Origin: Velamenicoccus sp964471325
Lineage (GTDB): Bacteria > Omnitrophota > Gorgyraeia > Velamenicoccales > Velamenicoccaceae
Assembly (NCBI GenBank): GCA_964471325.1
Contig: CAYYFL010000007.1
Coordinates: 1-64,000 of the forward strand
Direction: 5' to 3'
Length of the DNA stretch: 64,000 bases
Shown one piece after another: positions 59,632 to 64,000 of this stretch; position 1 is the stretch's first letter; every line of letters starts with the position of its first letter. The translations under genes and the position numbers were made by a program. The notes beneath the pieces were generated by a model. The model was given only the letters and a program-made list of their open reading frames with translations, was not told the DNA's origin and searched no databases.

Positions 59632-60851
59632 TTAATCTCCGTGCCTTTGGCGACCACGACAATTCCGTTGTCGGAGATCGTAAAGCGTTTTTTGTCCTTC
59701 TGGTGATCGTAGCCGATGATCGTTCCCGGGGGGATATTGATGTCCTTGTCGATGATCGCCCGGCGGATTTTGGCGTACCGGCCGACATTGACGCCTTCCA
59801 GCAGAATCGAGTCATGGACTTCGCTGTAACTGTTGACGCGCACGTTGGGAGATAAGATCGACCGCTGGACGCGGCCTCCCGAGACGATGCAGCCGCCGGA
59901 AACCAGGGAATCCAGGATCAGTCCCATGCGGTCGGGGTTTTCTTCTCCGGCAAAGACCGTCTTGGCCGGCGGGAACTGTTCCTGGTAGGTGCGGATCGGC
60001 CAGGCCTTGTCGTAGAGGTTGAAGATCGGTGTCACCTCGATCAGATCCATATTGGCTTCGTAATAGGCATCGAGGGTCCCGATGTCCCTCCAGTAAAGGG
60101 ATTCTTTTTTGTTTTCGTCCTGGAAAAGATATGAAAAGACCCTTTTGTTCTTCTTGAGCATCTGCGGGATGATGTCTTTGCCGAAATCGTGCGAGGTATC
60201 CTTGCGTGCGTCTTCGATGAGCTCCTCTTCCAGGATGTCGCGCTTGAAAAGATAGATGCCCATGGAGGCGTAGATTTTGTCGTCTTTGCCGGAGATCGTT
60301 TTCGGGGCCTTCGGCTTTTCCTGGAAGCCCAGGATACGGCTGGTGAGGTCTGTTTGGATGACGCCCAGCCCGGGAGATAATTCCTTGGGAAGTTCGACGA
60401 CAGCAACGGTCATGTCCGCATCGTTGGCACGATGGAAGTCGATCATGCGGGCATAGTTCATTTTGTAGATGTGGTCGCCGGCCAGGATCAGGACCAGGTC
60501 CGGTTTTTCCTGCTCGATCGTGTAAATGTTTTGATAGATGGCGTCGGCTGTTCCCAGATACCAGCTGTAGCCGACCCTCTGCTGTGCCGGAATCACGTCG
60601 ATGTATTCGTCCACTTCGTTGTTGAAGAAATTCCATCCGAGACGCAGATGGCGCTGAAGCGAGATGGACTTATACTGGATGAGCGTATGGATCTTGCGCA
60701 GGCCCGAGTTGATGCAGTTGGAGAGCGTGATGTCGATGATGCGGTAGACGCCGCCAAACGGGACGGCGGGCTTGGCGCGGTCTTTGGTGAGCGGGAAAAG
60801 CCGTTCACCCTTGCCCCCCGCCAGAATAAACGTGACAACGTTAGGTATCAT
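59628..60851 (-). CDS. glgC: Glucose-1-phosphate adenylyltransferase
   Basis: A 407-residue enzyme making ADP-glucose for glycogen. The start at 60851 (MIPNVVTFILAGGKGERLFPLT) begins at the family's GGGxGxRL motif; the upstream extension lies antisense-like in marC. It has KPAVPFGGVYRIIDITLSNCINSG, QQRVGYSWYLGTADAIYQN, AGDHIYKMNYARMI, a Glu-rich EEELIEDA and a C-terminal left-handed helix. Other glycogen genes are not in view. Confidence 0.96.
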   Translation of the reverse strand: MIPNVVTFILAGGKGERLFPLTKDRAKPAVPFGGVYRIIDITLSNCINSGLRKIHTLIQYKSISLQRHLRLGWNFFNNEVDEYIDVIPAQQRVGYSWYLGTADAIYQNIYTIEQEKPDLVLILAGDHIYKMNYARMIDFHRANDADMTVAVVELPKELSPGLGVIQTDLTSRILGFQEKPKAPKTISGKDDKIYASMGIYLFKRDILEEELIEDARKDTSHDFGKDIIPQMLKKNKRVFSYLFQDENKKESLYWRDIGTLDAYYEANMDLIEVTPIFNLYDKAWPIRTYQEQFPPAKTVFAGEENPDRMGLILDSLVSGGCIVSGGRVQRSILSPNVRVNSYSEVHDSILLEGVNVGRYAKIRRAIIDKDINIPPGTIIGYDHQKDKKRFTISDNGIVVVAKGTEIK

Positions 60852-60853
60852 GC

Positions 60854-61462
60854 CTATTTGAGCGAATAAATGAAGCCTGCGATCCCGAGCCGGACGATCA
60901 TGACACCGATGGCGGCCAAAAAGATATAACTGATTTTTGAAATGGCCTTGATCCCCGATTTTCCCAGGATGGTGATGAGGATGTCGGAGAAACGCAGGAC
61001 GAGCCATGCCAGAAGCATATTGAGGATGAGCGACGTCATGGTGATCAACGCTCCGAAGGCATCCAGGAGCATCATGGTCGTGACAAGGACGGCCGGCCCC
61101 GTGATGAGAGGTGTCGCCAGGGGGCAGATGCCGATGTCTTCATACAGCGACTGGCTGGTAAATTCCCTGGATTTTCCCGGAAGCAAAAGGTAGACCGAGA
61201 TGATGAAAAGCAGGATGCCTCCGGCGATCCTGAAGTCGTCGATCGTGATGCCCAGTCCCCGGAGGATGAGTTTTCCCAGAAGCCCGAAGATGACGGCGAG
61301 CAGTGTCGCCGTCAGGATGGATTCGGCCAGCAGGCGTTTTTTCTGCTTGTTGGACAGGTTTTCCGTCATCCCCAGATAAATGGGGACTGTGCCGATGATG
61401 TCGACGGCCAGGAAGATCGGCACGAACGTAACAAGATACAGTTTAAGAATATTAACTAGCAT
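60854..61462 (-). CDS. MarC family membrane protein
   Basis: A 202-residue membrane protein with six helices. The MarC pattern is FLAVDIIGTVPIYLGMTENLSNKQKKRLL, FRIAGGILLFIISVYLLL and ICPLATPLITGPAVLVTTMML. The function of MarC proteins is unknown. The predicted promoter places the transcript start beside the ATG, so it may be leaderless. Confidence 0.92.
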   Translation of the reverse strand: MLVNILKLYLVTFVPIFLAVDIIGTVPIYLGMTENLSNKQKKRLLAESILTATLLAVIFGLLGKLILRGLGITIDDFRIAGGILLFIISVYLLLPGKSREFTSQSLYEDIGICPLATPLITGPAVLVTTMMLLDAFGALITMTSLILNMLLAWLVLRFSDILITILGKSGIKAISKISYIFLAAIGVMIVRLGIAGFIYSLK

Positions 61463-61470
61463 AGATTTAT

Positions 61471-61498
61471 ATTATACAAAAAAATGCCCGGAAGACAA
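61471..61498 (-). promoter_or_regulatory. Predicted promoter for marC
   Basis: TTGTCT (61498-61493), 16 bases, TATAAT (61476-61471). Eight bases separate the -10 box from the marC ATG and no ribosome site is present. Confidence 0.65.
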
Positions 61499-61512
61499 GA
61501 AAAAACTGATGT

Positions 61513-63726
61513 TCAACTGCCCTGGGCCAGGGCTTTAAGCTCAGGATTCGCGCCGTCATATTCGTAGGCGGCCTTCCAGTATTTCAGGGCCTCTTGGGTT
61601 TCCCCTTGGTCCCGCAACATGTTTCCCAAGGTTTCGGCGTATCGGGGTTCCTTGGGTGCGAGTTTTACGGCCCGGCGCAGGGCTTCGATGGCGTGCTTCG
61701 GGTCTTTGTCCTTGAGGATCATGGCCTGGACATAATATCCTTGAGCGAAGTCCGGATGGTCCTTGAGGACCGCCGAAATGACCTTTTTGGCTTTCTCGTC
61801 GTCTTTCATGCGGGCATAGATGAGCGCCAGCCGGGCGCGCATCCATGGTTGTGCGCCGCCGTAGATGAGATTGAGGCGGGCATATTTATAGGCCTGCAGA
61901 TAATCTTTCTTCTCGAAATAATAATCTTCCGCATACTTGAACGCCTCCGCATTGTTCGGCATGATGTCCAGCGCGGCCCGGGCTTCCTTCCAGGCGGCCT
62001 CGTGGCACTCCAGGATGCTCAGGAGGTGCGCGCGTTTTAAGGCGGGGGCGGGATAGCGTTGGGCGATGCCGATACGCAAGAGATCGACGACGGGAGGTTT
62101 CCAGGATTTGAAATTGACGCGGAAGGCTTTGATCAAAGAGGCGTTTTCGGGAACATCGCGCACGAAGATGAGCGCGGCATCGTCGAAATAGACGCAGATC
62201 CATTGGGGGCTCTTGTAAAGATACCGGATCAGCCCGACATGGAGGTCGCGTTGAGGATTGCTTAGGAAAAAACCCCTGATGCGATAGCGGTCGACGAGCA
62301 TCTCGATCGTTTCTCTCCTGCCTTCTCCCGCCTTGACGTAGTTCATGAAAAATTCAGGGCCGTAGAGTTCTGTGCGGCCGTCGATGAAGACGCGGCGCCT
62401 GGGATAGGTCTGACCGATGAGATACGACCCGGAGTTGAAATCGTTGAACATGTGTTCGGGAAACGGATGGCCTAAAAGAAAACGGACGGCCTCCTCTGGA
62501 TAGCGGTTACGGGCGATTCCCCAGAGTTCCGATTTCAATCGGTAGGTATGGAAATCGAAGCTGGCCGTTTCCAGATATTGCAACGCGCCCTTCGTCGGGT
62601 AATAGAACAAGAACAGGACAAACGCGTAGAAGGCGATCGTTCCCCAGGCGCGGGAGGTGAAGCGCGGCAGCGGAGTGCCGTTTTTGAATGCGCTGTCGAC
62701 ATTGTCGAAGATGATGAAAACCGCCGCGATGCCGAAATAGGCGATGTTGCGCACAGCCAGCAATGAAAAGACGAGGAAAAAAAGCCACAGCAGGACGTCT
62801 TGAAGCGAGATGCGGCGATAGTTGACGCGGAAACTGAAAAACGAGACGAGGATGAGGACTTTATAATAGAGAAACCTGTGAAAGTCCAGGATATTGGACC
62901 AGGAGATGGGCCGGGCCAATTCCTGGATGTATTGGAAGACGACCCTTCCTTTCTGGCTGATCTGTCCCAGGACGGCCAGGGGGTATTCTGCTCCTTTCAG
63001 GCCGTGAGGATTGAGCAGGGATGCCGCAAGCATGAGCAGGAAGACGACAATAAGAGAGTGGATCTGGGTTTTCGCCATTTTCTGGTTGTCCTTCCACTCC
63101 GGGGGAAGCGGGACAACCCGCTGGATGAGTTCGGCGGCGAGGATTATCAGGATGAGGACAGGGCCCAGGAAAGAGAAGCCGTGCATGTTGACCCAGATCG
63201 CCTGCAAGACGGGCAATGACCAGACGATGAGGTGTTTTTGCTTTTTATATTCCTTGAGGATGAAAAGATAAAGGGCAAGAAAGAAAAGACTGAAGATATC
63301 GGGACGGATGGTGAACCTGTAGGCCACCGTCAGCATCGCCAGATAGAGAATGACAAAGACAAAGACCGGATGGCCGCGTCTGACGCCGAAGAACAAAAGC
63401 AAAAGAAAAGTTGCGGCAACGGCGATGTTTTGCATGAGGATCAGCCCGTCGCCCCCCCCTGCCCGGAAACTGAGGAACGCCAGCAGTTGGAAAAGCCATT
63501 CGTGATTGATCCATGGTTTGCCTGCCATGGTGAAGGAGAAGATGTCGTTGAGAGGGACAAGGCCGGTCTTGGCGATGATCTCGCCGGTCTTGAGGTGCAG
63601 CCAGATGTCCAGGTCGGAGACTTCCCGGGAACAATAGACGGACAGAATGATGAAAAACAACAGGATAAGCAGCCTGTTAAGGATGAAATCTACGGAATAT
63701 TTGATGCGTGTCGGATTCAGTATCAT
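61513..63726 (-). CDS. Polytopic membrane protein with C-terminal TPRs
   Basis: A 737-residue protein. Residues about 10-400 have roughly ten membrane helices with the conserved loop SDLDIWLHLKTGEII, WINHEWLFQLLAFL and FTIRPDIFSLFF; this layout resembles dolichyl/undecaprenyl-sugar-dependent glycosyltransferases (GT-C type), which is inference. A periplasmic-like part (about 400-540) includes FIDGRTELYGPEF. Residues about 560-735 are TPR repeats. Substrate unknown. Confidence 0.8.
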   Translation of the reverse strand: MILNPTRIKYSVDFILNRLLILLFFIILSVYCSREVSDLDIWLHLKTGEIIAKTGLVPLNDIFSFTMAGKPWINHEWLFQLLAFLSFRAGGGDGLILMQNIAVAATFLLLLFFGVRRGHPVFVFVILYLAMLTVAYRFTIRPDIFSLFFLALYLFILKEYKKQKHLIVWSLPVLQAIWVNMHGFSFLGPVLILIILAAELIQRVVPLPPEWKDNQKMAKTQIHSLIVVFLLMLAASLLNPHGLKGAEYPLAVLGQISQKGRVVFQYIQELARPISWSNILDFHRFLYYKVLILVSFFSFRVNYRRISLQDVLLWLFFLVFSLLAVRNIAYFGIAAVFIIFDNVDSAFKNGTPLPRFTSRAWGTIAFYAFVLFLFYYPTKGALQYLETASFDFHTYRLKSELWGIARNRYPEEAVRFLLGHPFPEHMFNDFNSGSYLIGQTYPRRRVFIDGRTELYGPEFFMNYVKAGEGRRETIEMLVDRYRIRGFFLSNPQRDLHVGLIRYLYKSPQWICVYFDDAALIFVRDVPENASLIKAFRVNFKSWKPPVVDLLRIGIAQRYPAPALKRAHLLSILECHEAAWKEARAALDIMPNNAEAFKYAEDYYFEKKDYLQAYKYARLNLIYGGAQPWMRARLALIYARMKDDEKAKKVISAVLKDHPDFAQGYYVQAMILKDKDPKHAIEALRRAVKLAPKEPRYAETLGNMLRDQGETQEALKYWKAAYEYDGANPELKALAQGS

Positions 63727-63867
63727 GGAAATAACGGTACGAGGTTCAGGGATCTATGTGTATGGAGAGTATTATACCAAAGCGCACGGCTGTTCTTCCA
63801 CGAGAATAATTTATTTTCTCACTGTGCGGCGGGCCGCAAAGGAGTTTCGGGCGATCGGGGCAGCTGT

Positions 63868-64000
63868 CTATACAATGATCTTGGGAATGATGAAGAGGCA
63901 CAGGAAACTCGCCGCGGATGATATGACGATGAGCCCCTGCAGGCCCAAGACGGGCAACAGGAAGGCGCCGCAAAGATTGCTCGCCACAACGGCCAGATTG
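63868..64000 (-). CDS. Partial CDS, C-terminus of a membrane protein
   Basis: The last 43 codons of a minus-strand gene that continues past the right edge. The residues NLAVVASNLCGAFLLPVLGL and QGLIVISSAASFLCLFIIPK form two hydrophobic helices before a TAG. No family can be named. The 141-base space to the TPR gene shows nothing clear. Confidence 0.6.
   Translation of the reverse strand, partial: NLAVVASNLCGAFLLPVLGLQGLIVISSAASFLCLFIIPKIIV

Noticed and set aside
1..64000. CRISPR array
   Set aside because: No regularly spaced direct repeats with unique spacers anywhere; tandem repeats seen are contiguous.

Overview
This window is one contiguous stretch of bacterial chromosome, apart from a 10-N scaffold gap at 57086-57095. 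Almost every gene lies on the minus strand in tightly packed operons, many joined by 4-base ATGA start/stop overlaps. Cobalamin receptor and TonB genes, an LPS-heptose pair (gmhA and an hldE-type nucleotidyltransferase), NlpD-like murein and LepB genes indicate a Gram-negative cell. A PPi-type phosphofructokinase, a ferredoxin-EtfA with butyryl-CoA-dehydrogenase-like partner, B12 salvage without corrin-ring genes and a ThiD2-type thiamin gene suggest an anaerobic or fermentative lineage. The gene order, many intergenic palindromes and the scaffold gap fit a metagenome-assembled genome, most plausibly of the Omnitrophota/PVC area; that placement is inference, since no 16S rRNA or marker comparison is possible here.

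Layout: 1-3.5 kb holds a HIT hydrolase, a phosphoesterase, an AAA ATPase and an NlpD-like lipoprotein. tRNA-Gly (3.6 kb) is followed by thiC-thiE-thiD2, hldE-type and gmhA heptose genes and pfp (3.7-8.2 kb). Next come amaP-asp23-accC-accB-efp-pepP-aroQ-DUF1844 (8.3-13.7 kb), a MEMO-family gene, a TIM-barrel gene and rpsU with a structured leader (13.7-15.8 kb). A cobalamin regulon fills 15.9-25.3 kb: tonB and btuB under one cobalamin riboswitch, and btuF-btuC-btuD-cobC-cobU-cobT-cobS-ATP pyrophosphatase under a second one with its own promoter and terminator. Lipid, translation and aromatic amino acid genes follow (plsY, pgsA, lepB, lepA, cmk, tyrA, aroF, hisC-type, pheA, scpB; 27-36.2 kb), then ruvA-ruvC split by an inverted-repeat element, yebC, rnpB and rnhA (36.2-40.2 kb).

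The accessory zone is 40.2-44.1 kb: a repeat-rich spacer, tRNA-Val, tRNA-Ile2, then an AT-rich cassette with a DUF3800 gene. That gene is preceded by a compact three-way-junction RNA with its own predicted promoter and terminator, and the cassette is bracketed by diverged ~120-bp direct repeats. An MshEN-PilZ protein follows. The remainder carries menA-like, nitroreductase, rpoD-dnaG, NIF3, cvpA, the only plus-strand gene (a GAF-GGDEF diguanylate cyclase) with a structured RNA upstream, an SMC that seems to lack a normal hinge, etfA-etfB-acyl-CoA dehydrogenase, an ArgA-like acetyltransferase, glgC, marC and a large membrane-TPR protein.

The strongest leads are the DUF3800/ncRNA cassette, the inverted-repeat element between ruvC and ruvA, the triloop hairpin family in spacers and in the rpsU leader, and the resolvable assembly gap in etfB.
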